A stretch of 47,623 bases of DNA from CAZIDL01 sp964537825. GTDB lineage: Bacteria; Bacteroidota; Bacteroidia; Flavobacteriales_D; CAYVSK01. The position numbers were made by a program, and so were the translations under genes. The stretch lies in contig CAZIDL010000013.1 in assembly GCA_964537825.1 (NCBI GenBank), positions 1-47,623 on the forward strand, read 5' to 3'. Under the pieces are notes generated by a model, which was given only the letters and a program-made list of their open reading frames with translations, did no database searches and was not told where the DNA came from. Of the stretch, positions 34,811 through 42,255 are shown in pieces; position 1 is the first letter of the stretch; every line of letters starts with the position of its first letter.

Positions 34811-35217
34811 CCTTCCATTCCATTTTCTTCTTTCTCCTTCCAGCGAAGGAAGTTCAGGGTCTCCATTACCTCGATCGCCGTGAGTATCGCATAGAGGGGT
34901 AAAAGAACGCTCACGAAGGTCCGGAGCCCCTCCGGGATGAAGTAACCGTAAAGAAGGACCGCTATCATGGCAAGGAACATCTTCATGCCAAGGAGGCCGA
35001 GGTAATAGATGGTGAACTGCCGGGGATGGGATCTTGATAGCCGTATCACAAAGAGGTGAAAGAGGAGGAAGAAGAGCCAGAGAACGGGAAAGACGAGGCT
35101 CACTTTCGGGGCGGTCTCGGGTGGTCCACCATCTCCCCAGACAAAGGATGCGGTCTGTTGCACGAGGAGGGTCGCGAGACCCGTCCAGGCCGCCGTACGA
35201 ATAGTGTTCCTTCTCAT
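34807..35217 (-). CDS. Small membrane protein, AtpI-like by position
   Basis: 136 residues with four predicted TM helices (about 8-27, 40-60, 70-95 and 100-120) and a charged C-terminal tail ending EKEENGMEG. Similarity to AtpI is weak at sequence level; the call rests on topology and on the usual Bacteroidota order bactofilin, AtpZ, AtpI-like, atpB. AtpI proteins help assemble the c-ring of ATP synthase. The ATG at 35217 shares its A with the TGA of atpZ (TGATG); a GTG one codon upstream is an alternative start. It could instead be an unrelated membrane protein. Confidence 0.65.
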   Translation of the reverse strand: MRRNTIRTAAWTGLATLLVQQTASFVWGDGGPPETAPKVSLVFPVLWLFFLLFHLFVIRLSRSHPRQFTIYYLGLLGMKMFLAMIAVLLYGYFIPEGLRTFVSVLLPLYAILTAIEVMETLNFLRWKEKEENGMEG

Positions 35218-35468
35218 CACTTCAGATCGCGGATCACGATGTATATGGCCAGAAATACAGAAGCGAGGGAAGTGAAAAGGGTAAGGTAGGGTTTTTCGAA
35301 CCCGAGGTATTCTTCAAGCTTCATTCCGCCCCAAACCCCGATAAAGATGACCGCTGCCATCTTGATGGCAATGTCGGAGTATTTGGCCAGTTCACTTCGG
35401 TTCCTCTTTTCCCTCCTTTCCCTGCTTTCCTCCTTGTTCGGTCTTTTCTTCGGATCCTGCTCCGACAT
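35217..35468 (-). CDS. AtpZ/AtpI family protein
   Basis: 83 residues: a highly charged N-terminal third (MSEQDPKKRPNKEESRERR) and two TM helices (about 32-52 and 60-80; KYSDIAIKMAAVIFIGVWGG and LFTSLASVFLAIYIVI). This is the AtpZ pattern of a small hydrophobic protein linked to ATP synthase operons and proposed to form a cation channel with AtpI. The start lies inside the end of the bactofilin gene, overlapping it by 77 nt in another frame; no later start codon would keep the charged N-terminus. No atp structural gene follows here. Confidence 0.8.
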   Translation of the reverse strand: MSEQDPKKRPNKEESRERREKRNRSELAKYSDIAIKMAAVIFIGVWGGMKLEEYLGFEKPYLTLFTSLASVFLAIYIVIRDLK

Positions 35469-35856
35469 GGCTTTCGCTTGATCCCCCTTTTCCACCCATG
35501 GTGCAATTCCCGGTGAATATGGCGCCTTCCTCGATGGCCAGCTTTTTGGTCTCGATATCCCCTTCGATGCGGGCATTCGCTTTTAGACCGATGAGCTCCG
35601 ATGCATTGATGCTTCCGTGGACTTTCCCTTCGATCTCTCCCTCCTTACAGGTCACTTCTCCTTCAACAACGCCGTTCTCGCCGATCACAAGGCGACTGCT
35701 CGTACGAACGCTTCCTTTCACCTTTCCATCGATGCGCAGATTGCTCTCGCAAATAAGATCACCCTCTACACTGCTTCCCTCCACGATACGGTTCAGTCGA
35801 TCCGGGGAGGAAGGATCGGTAGGACCGTTCTTGCTGTTTCCGTTGTTCTTGAACAT
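35392..35856 (-). CDS. Bactofilin (polymer-forming cytoskeletal protein)
   Basis: A 154-residue protein with a central bactofilin domain (about 22-122): rhythmic short beta strands rich in Gly and charged residues (VEGSSVEGDLICESNLRIDG, EGEVTCKEGEIEGKVHGSI), flanked by disordered tails, the C-terminal one Glu/Lys/Gly-rich. Bactofilins self-assemble without nucleotide into filaments on the inner face of the membrane and position cell-wall enzymes. It lies downstream of the porW/sprE-like gene and near an M23 peptidase, a pairing often seen for bactofilins. A promoter box sits immediately before its ATG, implying a very short leader. Confidence 0.93.
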   Translation of the reverse strand: MFKNNGNSKNGPTDPSSPDRLNRIVEGSSVEGDLICESNLRIDGKVKGSVRTSSRLVIGENGVVEGEVTCKEGEIEGKVHGSINASELIGLKANARIEGDIETKKLAIEEGAIFTGNCTMGGKGGSSESHVGAGSEEKTEQGGKQGKEGKEEPK

Positions 35857-35866
35857 ACTAATGCTC

Positions 35867-35874
35867 CAAAAGTA
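35867..35874 (-). promoter_or_regulatory. Putative -7 promoter element for bactofilin
   Basis: The minus strand reads TACTTTTG, a perfect TAnnTTTG match, only 10 nt before the ATG at 35856. The transcript leader would be about 6 nt, close to leaderless. No -33 TTG is evident. Confidence 0.45.
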
Positions 35875-35912
35875 CGAGTTTTCCTTTCCGATCGCTGGAC
35901 CTTTTCCTGGCT

Positions 35913-38540
35913 TCAGTTGTTCAGGTAGACCTGGCGGAAAAAGGGCATGTACGCATCGCTCTTTTGCTCCCTGAACATGGTGCCGAAATTCTCCTGAGCG
36001 ATGATGAAGATGTCGCTCTTTTTCATGTTGAGGATATCCAATACGGATGATCGTTGGATGAAGGTGCGGTAATAGTCCATTCCTTCTTTTCGGTCTTTGA
36101 ATTTCTTCACCAGGATCAGATTGTCCTTGTTGCGAAGGAAAGTGGAGGTAATGTTCAGGGACTTGTTGCCAAAGTATTCCCGGTTGAAATCGGAAACTCC
36201 GGTCTTCACTTTGCTGGCATTTTCATTCCCCTTGGGAACGATGATACAGAAATAATGCTTGCTGTCCGGCTGCTTCTTGAAGGGGGTCTCCTTGATGTTG
36301 ACTTCGGATTCCGAGGAGGAACTTTTCTTATTCTCCAAGCCCTTCAGGATCGCTTTGGCCCGTTCCGCTTCGGGTTGCTGGTTATGTTTTTCGATGATCA
36401 TATTGAGCACTTTCTTGGCGGCCATAAGGCTATCGGAACGGCCGAGGGATAGCCCTTTAAGGAGCATGTATTTGGCCCTCAGGGCTTCCCCTGTCCCGTT
36501 CGAAAGGGCTCTGTTGGACCGCGCGATCACGCTATCGAAGCGCCCTTTCTGGTAGGTTTGGAGGGTGCGTTGGTAATGAGCTTTTGCTTTTTTCCGTGCT
36601 TTCTTTTCCTCCTCAACCCCGTCAGGGTTGCGGATCAACTCAGCATAATCGGAGTTCGGATAGCGTTCGAGGATGATGTTCTTGTAGTGCTCCGAACTGT
36701 TCTTTTGGTCGGTGCTGAAGTAATTGCTACGCTTTTCCTTTTTCAGGAAGATACGGTAAAGCTGGTAATAAGCCGGAGGGGTGTAGGCTTTAAGGTCGAA
36801 GCGTTGGACGAGTTCCCGGAACATCTCCATGGCTTGGTCCACATCTTCCAGATCTTCCCGATAAATGAGCGCAGCATCGTACATTGCCTGGGCGATCTTT
36901 TTCCGGGTCTTTTTCTTCTCCGATCCTTTCAAAGGGAGGTCTTTCTCGTAATACGATGGGTCGGTTACAACCCCTGCTTCCGATTCGAGGCTATCCGCAG
37001 CAGGGTCGTTGAACGCCTGGGACTTTCCGCTGCCCACCTTGCTCCTCCGCCAGTCATCCTGTAGCGGACGATCGCCCCATATCCGTTTGAAGTTGTTGTA
37101 GCCTTTGCTTTTGGCCTTTTGATTGTAGAAGTAGAAGGTGGAACTGCCCCCGGACTTTGAATTGAAAGCGTTCTGATCGCGAAGTTCGTCCTTGGTGACG
37201 CGTTGTTCCTGCTTTTTTTGCTCAGCCTTATTCACCCGCTTCTCGATCATATCCTCGATCCGCTTTCTACGTTCCTTCTTGTCCATGTTCGCTAACTCGA
37301 GGATACTGTCCTGCTTTTCGATCGTATTGAGGTGCTGGACGAGCTCCGAAAGGCTGTTAGCTCTTCGCTCTACCTCCAAGTAACGATCATGGCCATTGTC
37401 CATTCGGCCGTAGGCTTTTTCGTAATGTTTTTGGGCGCTTTTATAATCACGCTTCCGGAAGTGGATGTCCGCAAGTTTCAGATGGGCCTCCGTTCGCTGC
37501 TGTGGTTTTGATACATTATCCGCTTGAACGGACTTCTTGAGGTAACGGACCCCTTCTTCCTGGTTCCCTTCCGCAAGCTCCACCTCAGCAAGTGCGAAAT
37601 AGATCTGGTCGTAATAATCGACGTTCTTTTCGTCCTTGAGCATTTTCAGGAGTTGCTTCTTGATGCGCGCTGAATTCTTCATCCCTTCCCGGTAAGAGAG
37701 CGCTTGCTTGATCTTTGCCTGGAAGGCCATTTCGTAAGGGGGGCTATAGTTCACCACCTGAGCGAAGTTCCGGTTCCCCTTTTCGATGTTGCCCATTTTA
37801 TGGTAGAGCTGACCAAGGATGAAGTATAGGCGCTCCTTCCGGTTACGATCTAAGAGCCAACGTTTTCGCTCGATGGCCGATTCGAGCTTCGATGCGGCTT
37901 CCTTGTAGTTTTCCCGGTCGATGTGAAGTTGAGCGAAGGTCTCTTCGTAAAAGTCCTTAAGGTCTTCGCGCTCCCTCTTCTTGAAGAGGCGTTCCTCTTC
38001 GATAAGTTGGAGGATATTGCGTGCTTCGTCGAGCTTGTCCGCTTCGATCTGGGTGCGGGCCAGCCATATCAGGGCCAGCGGGCGGATCGGTTTTCTCCGA
38101 TATTCCTTGGAAATGTAAGTGAAGATCTCCTCGGCTTTCGAATAGTTGCCCTTGTAGTAGTAGCAGCGGCCGAGCAGGAGGTAGCTGTCGTCGATCCACT
38201 TGCACTTTTCCTTCCCGTGGATCTTCATCGAGTGCCGCTCGATCACTTTGGAAAGCTTCTTGATAGCCCGGTCCATCTCCGGGTAGGCTACGGATGCTGA
38301 TTCCTTGTCCCCGTCATTGAAGACCGGGATGATCACCGAATAGTCCTCTTTGTATTCCTCTCGGATCTTCTCCAGCCCCTTTTTCGTGCTCAGGTCCGCG
38401 TAATAGTAGCCGTTGTAGCGGGCTGTGGTGTTGTGATAAAAACGGTGTACAAAGGTGTCCTTTTCGGTGGAACATCCCGCCAGGAGCAGCACGAAAAGGG
38501 AGCGTATCAGGGTTCGATATGAGGTCCGGAGCCCCATCAT
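35913..38540 (-). CDS. sprE: Type IX secretion/gliding TPR lipoprotein, PorW/SprE-like
   Basis: An 875-residue outer-membrane lipoprotein (lipobox LLAGC at about residues 18-22) with many TPR units. It matches the PorW/SprE family: the start STEKDTFVHRFYHNTTARYNGYYYA is typical, TPRs run from about 110 to 420, a charged middle follows, then further repeats and a C-terminal domain ending in QVYLNN. SprE/PorW is needed for the type IX secretion system and gliding in Flavobacterium and Porphyromonas, linking the outer-membrane translocon to the inner-membrane motor. Divergent from an M23 peptidase gene and followed by bactofilin, as in other Bacteroidota. Two ATGs in tandem at 38540 and 38537 are equivalent starts. 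Confidence 0.9.
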   Translation of the reverse strand: MMGLRTSYRTLIRSLFVLLLAGCSTEKDTFVHRFYHNTTARYNGYYYADLSTKKGLEKIREEYKEDYSVIIPVFNDGDKESASVAYPEMDRAIKKLSKVIERHSMKIHGKEKCKWIDDSYLLLGRCYYYKGNYSKAEEIFTYISKEYRRKPIRPLALIWLARTQIEADKLDEARNILQLIEEERLFKKREREDLKDFYEETFAQLHIDRENYKEAASKLESAIERKRWLLDRNRKERLYFILGQLYHKMGNIEKGNRNFAQVVNYSPPYEMAFQAKIKQALSYREGMKNSARIKKQLLKMLKDEKNVDYYDQIYFALAEVELAEGNQEEGVRYLKKSVQADNVSKPQQRTEAHLKLADIHFRKRDYKSAQKHYEKAYGRMDNGHDRYLEVERRANSLSELVQHLNTIEKQDSILELANMDKKERRKRIEDMIEKRVNKAEQKKQEQRVTKDELRDQNAFNSKSGGSSTFYFYNQKAKSKGYNNFKRIWGDRPLQDDWRRSKVGSGKSQAFNDPAADSLESEAGVVTDPSYYEKDLPLKGSEKKKTRKKIAQAMYDAALIYREDLEDVDQAMEMFRELVQRFDLKAYTPPAYYQLYRIFLKKEKRSNYFSTDQKNSSEHYKNIILERYPNSDYAELIRNPDGVEEEKKARKKAKAHYQRTLQTYQKGRFDSVIARSNRALSNGTGEALRAKYMLLKGLSLGRSDSLMAAKKVLNMIIEKHNQQPEAERAKAILKGLENKKSSSSESEVNIKETPFKKQPDSKHYFCIIVPKGNENASKVKTGVSDFNREYFGNKSLNITSTFLRNKDNLILVKKFKDRKEGMDYYRTFIQRSSVLDILNMKKSDIFIIAQENFGTMFREQKSDAYMPFFRQVYLNN

Positions 38541-38622
38541 AGGTTGGCTCGAAGGCTATTTATTAACCGTTTGAAAGCGCTTTCTATTATGCGGTGGGAT
38601 GAGGGGGCGTCCTTTATCCCCC

Positions 38623-38630
38623 CAAAGGTA
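38623..38630 (-). promoter_or_regulatory. Putative -7 promoter element for sprE
   Basis: The minus strand reads TACCTTTG, a perfect TAnnTTTG match, 82 nt upstream of the sprE ATG. The nearest TTG upstream is 29 bp away, too far for a normal -33 box. Confidence 0.4.
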
Positions 38631-38699
38631 AGGGAGTCCGCCGGGAAGCGCCTGATCCTCAAATTTCGGATATTCGTAGGAGACCCTATCGGGCGAAGA

Positions 38700-39512
38700 A
38701 TGGAAGACCGTGATTCCCGCGAAAGAAGTGCGATCAGGCGTCGCTTGAAAAAACTGCGGAGGACCTATGTGCTGGCAATATTCAACCGGCGTACGTTCGA
38801 GGAGAAGGCCTCAGTAGAACTCACCCCTTTGCGTTTCTTGTGGATCGCCGGGGGAGCTTTTTTCCTGGTCGTGCTCGTTCTTTTCTCGCTCGTTGCCTTC
38901 ACCCCTATCAAGCGATATTTGCCCGGTTACCCCGGCAAAGAGATGGAAGAACGGAGCATCAGGGCCATTGCCAAGGCAGATTCCCTCGAGCAAGAATTGG
39001 AGTTGATGAAGACCCATTTCCAAAAGATCCGCTCGGTGTTCGACGGAGTGGACAGTTCTTTGGGGACCAACACACTCCCTATGACCCCTGAAAAACTGAG
39101 CAAGGCCGGAAAAGAAAGAAAAGCTCCAAAGGACAGGGCGTTCTCTGAGCACTTCTTTCCTCCTTTGCGGGGTGCGCTCACTGATGCTTTTGACGAACAC
39201 GGGCACCATTTCGGGGTCGATCTTACTGCATCGAAAGGAGCATCGATCAAAGCAACGCTAGAAGGACGTGTGGTCTTTTCTTCCTGGACTCCGGACCAGG
39301 GAAATGTGATCCAGATCCAACACCCGAACGGTATGCTTTCGGTTTACATGCACAATTCCATCCTTTTGAAAGAGACCGGACAAAAAGTGCGGGCCGGGGA
39401 GCCGATCGCTATTATCGGGAATTCGGGGAGGTTGACCACAGGTCCCCACCTTCATTTCGAACTCTGGCATAAGGGCGAACCCATCGACCCTGAAGAAGTG
39501 ATGGTCTTTTAG
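38700..39512 (+). CDS. M23 family peptidoglycan DD-metallopeptidase
   Basis: A 270-residue inner-membrane-anchored endopeptidase that cleaves peptidoglycan cross-links. A basic cytoplasmic N-terminus is followed by a TM helix (about 45-65, LWIAGGAFFLVVLVLFSLVAF), a short coiled coil (about 85-110) and an M23 domain (about 150-268). Zinc ligands are intact: HHFGVD, and PHLHFELW with the H-x-H motif, so unlike the EnvC-like protein it should be active. ATG 38700 is the preferred start; in-frame codons upstream give no sensible N-terminus. It is divergent from sprE and 4 bp before the GH3 gene. M23 enzymes of this kind often work with bactofilins, one of which is encoded nearby. Confidence 0.92.
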   Translation: MEDRDSRERSAIRRRLKKLRRTYVLAIFNRRTFEEKASVELTPLRFLWIAGGAFFLVVLVLFSLVAFTPIKRYLPGYPGKEMEERSIRAIAKADSLEQELELMKTHFQKIRSVFDGVDSSLGTNTLPMTPEKLSKAGKERKAPKDRAFSEHFFPPLRGALTDAFDEHGHHFGVDLTASKGASIKATLEGRVVFSSWTPDQGNVIQIQHPNGMLSVYMHNSILLKETGQKVRAGEPIAIIGNSGRLTTGPHLHFELWHKGEPIDPEEVMVF

Positions 39513-39516
39513 TCCC

Positions 39517-41019
39517 ATGGGGTTGAAGCGTGTCCTCAGCAAGCCCTACGCGGATCTCCTTATCGGCCGTATGAAGCGGCGGTACCGGGATCCGATGGGA
39601 CTTCAGCAGCAAGTCTTCTCGGATCTGATCCGAAAAGGAAGGCGTACCGTTTTCGGGAAGGACCATGGCTTCGATCGCGTTCAGGGTATCGAGGAGTTCC
39701 AGAAGCGCGTACCCGTTCGGGGCTACGAAGGCCTCAGGAGCTATATCGACCGTGTCGTGAACGGGGAAAAGGATATTCTTTGGCCGGGGATGCCCCTCTA
39801 TCTTTCCAAAACCTCAGGGACGACCTCGGGAGCCAAGTACATCCCGCTTACGAGGGATTCGATGCCGAACCACATCGGTTCCACGAAACGTGCCCTCTTG
39901 AGCTATATCCACGAAACGCGGAACGCTGCTTTTCTCGATGGAAAGATGATATTCCTTCAGGGAAGTCCTGAGCTCGAAGAGAAGAACGGCATCAAGACGG
40001 GACGCCTTTCAGGTATCGTGGCTCATCATGTACCTTCCTATCTCCAGAAGAACCGGCTTCCTTCCTGGGAAACCAACCTGATGCAGGATTGGGAGGCTAA
40101 ATTGGAAAGGATCATCGATGAGACCTTGAACGAACGGATGACCCTTTTTGGAGGCATTCCGTCCTGGGTCCAGATGTATTTCGAGCGGATCCGTGAGCGG
40201 ACAGGCCGTTCGATCAAGGAAGTTTTTCCGCATTTACAGCTCTATGTCCACGGAGGTGTCAATTTTGAGCCATATCGCTCGCACTTTCAGGATTTGATCG
40301 GAGGCCCCTTTGATAGCATCGAGACTTATCCTGCTTCGGAAGGCTTCATCGCGTTCCAGGACAGCCAGGAAGAAGAAGGAATGCTTTTAGTTCTGGATTC
40401 CGGCATCTTTTATGAGTTCATTCCCTTGGAAGCGATCGGAAAAGAGGCCCCTGAAAGGCTAACGCTTGGGGATGTGGAGAAAGGAAAGGATTACGCGGTC
40501 GTTCTTTCCAACAATGCAGGGCTTTGGGGGTATGATCTTGGAGATACGGTCCGTTTCACCAGTTTGGACCCTCCCCGCATAGAGGTCAGTGGACGGACCG
40601 AACATTTCACTTCTGCTTTCGGAGAGCACGTGATAGCCAAGGAGGTGGAAGAAGCGCTTCAGGCGGCGTGCCGTGATAAAGGTGGAAGTGTGGTCGAGTT
40701 CACGGTGGCCCCTCAGCTCGATGTGCCGGAAGGATCGCGTCCTTATCATGAATGGTTCATCGAATTCTCCAGTGAGCCAGCGGACATGGAAGCTTTCCGT
40801 GATCGGATGGACGAGCGCCTTCAGGAGCAGAACATCTACTACAGGGACCTGATCCAGGGTGGCATCCTACGTCCCCTCGTCATCCGAAAGGTAGAGAAAG
40901 GTGGCTTCAACGCTTATATGGCCTCGATCGGTCGCCTTGGGGGTCAGAACAAAGTCCCGCGATTGGCCAACGATCGTTCTATCGCTGGGGGGTTGGAGGA
41001 GCGTTCCCTTGAAACCTGA
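39517..41019 (+). CDS. GH3-family acyl-adenylating protein
   Basis: A 500-residue cytoplasmic protein of the GH3 family (acyl-AMP-forming amidosynthetases first known from plant auxin conjugation). The ATP loop YLSKTSGTTSGAKYIPLT is near residues 94-111, and YPASEGFIAFQ near residue 271 corresponds to the second adenylate motif. The C-terminal subdomain (about 370-495) ends with the KVPRLANDR signature. GH3 proteins are widespread in Bacteroidota; their bacterial substrates are mostly unknown. It follows the M23 gene by 4 bp, so the two are co-transcribed. Its stop codon lies within a hairpin that continues into the convergent gldD end. Confidence 0.92.
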   Translation: MGLKRVLSKPYADLLIGRMKRRYRDPMGLQQQVFSDLIRKGRRTVFGKDHGFDRVQGIEEFQKRVPVRGYEGLRSYIDRVVNGEKDILWPGMPLYLSKTSGTTSGAKYIPLTRDSMPNHIGSTKRALLSYIHETRNAAFLDGKMIFLQGSPELEEKNGIKTGRLSGIVAHHVPSYLQKNRLPSWETNLMQDWEAKLERIIDETLNERMTLFGGIPSWVQMYFERIRERTGRSIKEVFPHLQLYVHGGVNFEPYRSHFQDLIGGPFDSIETYPASEGFIAFQDSQEEEGMLLVLDSGIFYEFIPLEAIGKEAPERLTLGDVEKGKDYAVVLSNNAGLWGYDLGDTVRFTSLDPPRIEVSGRTEHFTSAFGEHVIAKEVEEALQAACRDKGGSVVEFTVAPQLDVPEGSRPYHEWFIEFSSEPADMEAFRDRMDERLQEQNIYYRDLIQGGILRPLVIRKVEKGGFNAYMASIGRLGGQNKVPRLANDRSIAGGLEERSLET

Positions 41020-41039
41020 GGGAGTTCAGGTCCCTTTTT
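41014..41039 (+). terminator. Terminator between the GH3 gene and gldD
   Basis: The inverted repeat ACCTGA (41014-41019) / TCAGGT (41026-41031) with a 6-nt loop is followed by CCC and five T residues (41035-41039). The left arm contains the GH3 stop codon, and the T run lies inside the antisense end of gldD. Stem length is modest, so strength is uncertain. Confidence 0.5.
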
Positions 41040-41649
41040 CCCACCTTAGGCTATGAAAGATGCGGTCAAGGTCCTGGTCGATGTATTCGATCACAGGGCG
41101 AAGGGAATCTGCGTTGGGTTCGGTCATGAAGTAGAGCGACCCTCTGAGAAAGTGCTCCGAGCTGTCAGTGATGAAGAACTGGAGGTTCGAGGCCACGTTC
41201 CCCTTGATGCGGTACTTTGTTCCATAGATCTCGTTGCTGTCGATCCGGATCCGCTCCGGGATGATATCCTGCGCTTTCACCTGATGTTCATAGGCCAGGC
41301 GGTGGCTTTGACGAACGAACTTCCTGAGGTCACCGTCCAACGCTTTGTAGGTGAGATGGACCTGCGCTTTGTAGCGTGGATAGACGAGGTCGAACCAGCA
41401 CTCCGTGTTATGTTCCTTCCGCTTTTGGACGGTCTTTTGGGTGAGCACTGCATTGTCCGGGATCTTGAAGGAATAGGGGCAACCCTCCTTTTTCGTGCGT
41501 TGAAACTCCCGTTCTTCCGGAAATTCGATCCTTGGATAGCCCTTGGGGCGGGGCGTTCCTCCTCCGTTGCAGGCCATTATGAGTATGGATGCTGCGAAGA
41601 GCATTCCGATAAGTCCCTTAGGACGTCGATGTGATCGATCCATACCCAT
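41026..41649 (-). CDS. gldD: Gliding motility lipoprotein GldD
   Basis: A 207-residue lipoprotein: basic n-region, hydrophobic stretch and lipobox LIMAC, then the GldD domain. Recognisable features are YPRIEFPEEREF near the mature N-terminus, CPYSFKIPDNA, a YKAQVHLTYKAL strand, and the conserved SNLQFFITDSSEHFLRGSLY and EPNADSLRPVIEYI segments. GldD is required for gliding and, in Flavobacterium, for the type IX secretion machinery. Start at 41649 (ATG), with another ATG two codons on. It follows ssb on the same strand after a 91-bp gap; gldE, which usually lies between them, is absent. Confidence 0.93.
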   Translation of the reverse strand: MGMDRSHRRPKGLIGMLFAASILIMACNGGGTPRPKGYPRIEFPEEREFQRTKKEGCPYSFKIPDNAVLTQKTVQKRKEHNTECWFDLVYPRYKAQVHLTYKALDGDLRKFVRQSHRLAYEHQVKAQDIIPERIRIDSNEIYGTKYRIKGNVASNLQFFITDSSEHFLRGSLYFMTEPNADSLRPVIEYIDQDLDRIFHSLRWEKGT

Positions 41650-41700
41650 GGGCCGGGAAGGGCCCAAAGGTAGGCGAAGGAAAGGAAGAACGGGCCTTTG

Positions 41701-41726
41701 GTAGGGACAGATCCGTCTGCCCCTAC
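41701..41726 (-). repeat. Palindromic hairpin element between ssb and gldD
   Basis: Read on the minus strand, GTAGGGGCAGA / TCTGTCCCTAC forms an 11-bp stem with one G-U pair and a CGGA tetraloop. On the plus strand the same position is an A-C mismatch, so the element is better folded in the leftward transcript. No T run follows. It resembles dispersed palindromes of the GTAGGGGCAGA type seen in many bacterial genomes (from memory). I saw only one copy here. Confidence 0.5.
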
Positions 41727-41740
41727 GCGGCCCTTTTTCC

Positions 41741-42193
41741 TTAAAACGGGAGATCGTCGCTGTCGTCCCCTTCCTGACCGAGGTCTGCGTTCCCTCCCTC
41801 AGGTTGGTTCTGGCCTTTTTCCGGAGAAGGAGCTGCTCCTCCACCGGAACCTTCGTTCCCGCTCCGCTTACCTAGCATCGTCATGCTAAGGCCCCTTATC
41901 TTGGTCGTATAGCGGTCGTTCCCCTCCTGATCCTGCCACTTGTCCGTTCGGATGGTCCCTTCGATGAAGACCGAATCTCCCTTCGAAAGGTACTCCTGAG
42001 CGATCTCGGCCTGACGGTTCCAAAGGTCGACGTTGTGCCATTCCGTCCGTTCCTGCCGTTCGCCGTTCCGGTCCTTGAAGGTCTCCGTCGTTGCGACAGG
42101 GATGTTCGCCACTTTGGTTCCGCTTTGGAGTTCTTTGACCTCCGGATCCCGGCCGAGGTTCCCGAGGATGAAGACTTTGTTCACACCGTTCAT
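41741..42193 (-). CDS. ssb: Single-stranded DNA-binding protein
   Basis: A 150-residue SSB. The OB-fold (about 1-108) starts NKVFILGNLGRDPEVKEL and carries VANIPVATTETFKDRNG and EWHNVDLWNRQAEIAQEYL, all standard SSB segments. A Gly/Pro/Gln-rich linker leads to the acidic tip DDSDDLPF, which docks DNA repair and replication proteins. SSB coats single-stranded DNA during replication, repair and recombination. It lies between mutY and gldD, the conserved Bacteroidota order, and has a good promoter overlapping the gap to mutY. Confidence 0.97.
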   Translation of the reverse strand: MNGVNKVFILGNLGRDPEVKELQSGTKVANIPVATTETFKDRNGERQERTEWHNVDLWNRQAEIAQEYLSKGDSVFIEGTIRTDKWQDQEGNDRYTTKIRGLSMTMLGKRSGNEGSGGGAAPSPEKGQNQPEGGNADLGQEGDDSDDLPF

Positions 42194-42223
42194 GAAAATT
42201 CGCGTTTTTGGTTAAGCAATGAC

Positions 42224-42253
42224 AAAAGTGGGATTTTTATTTTAAAAATGCAA
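42224..42253 (-). promoter_or_regulatory. Promoter of ssb
   Basis: On the minus strand TTG (complement of 42251-42253) is followed after 19 bp of mostly A/T by CACTTTTG (complement of 42224-42231), one mismatch from TAnnTTTG. Transcription should start near 42219, about 26 nt before the ATG at 42193. The AT-rich spacer stands out from the surrounding DNA. Confidence 0.6.
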
Positions 42254-42255
42254 TA

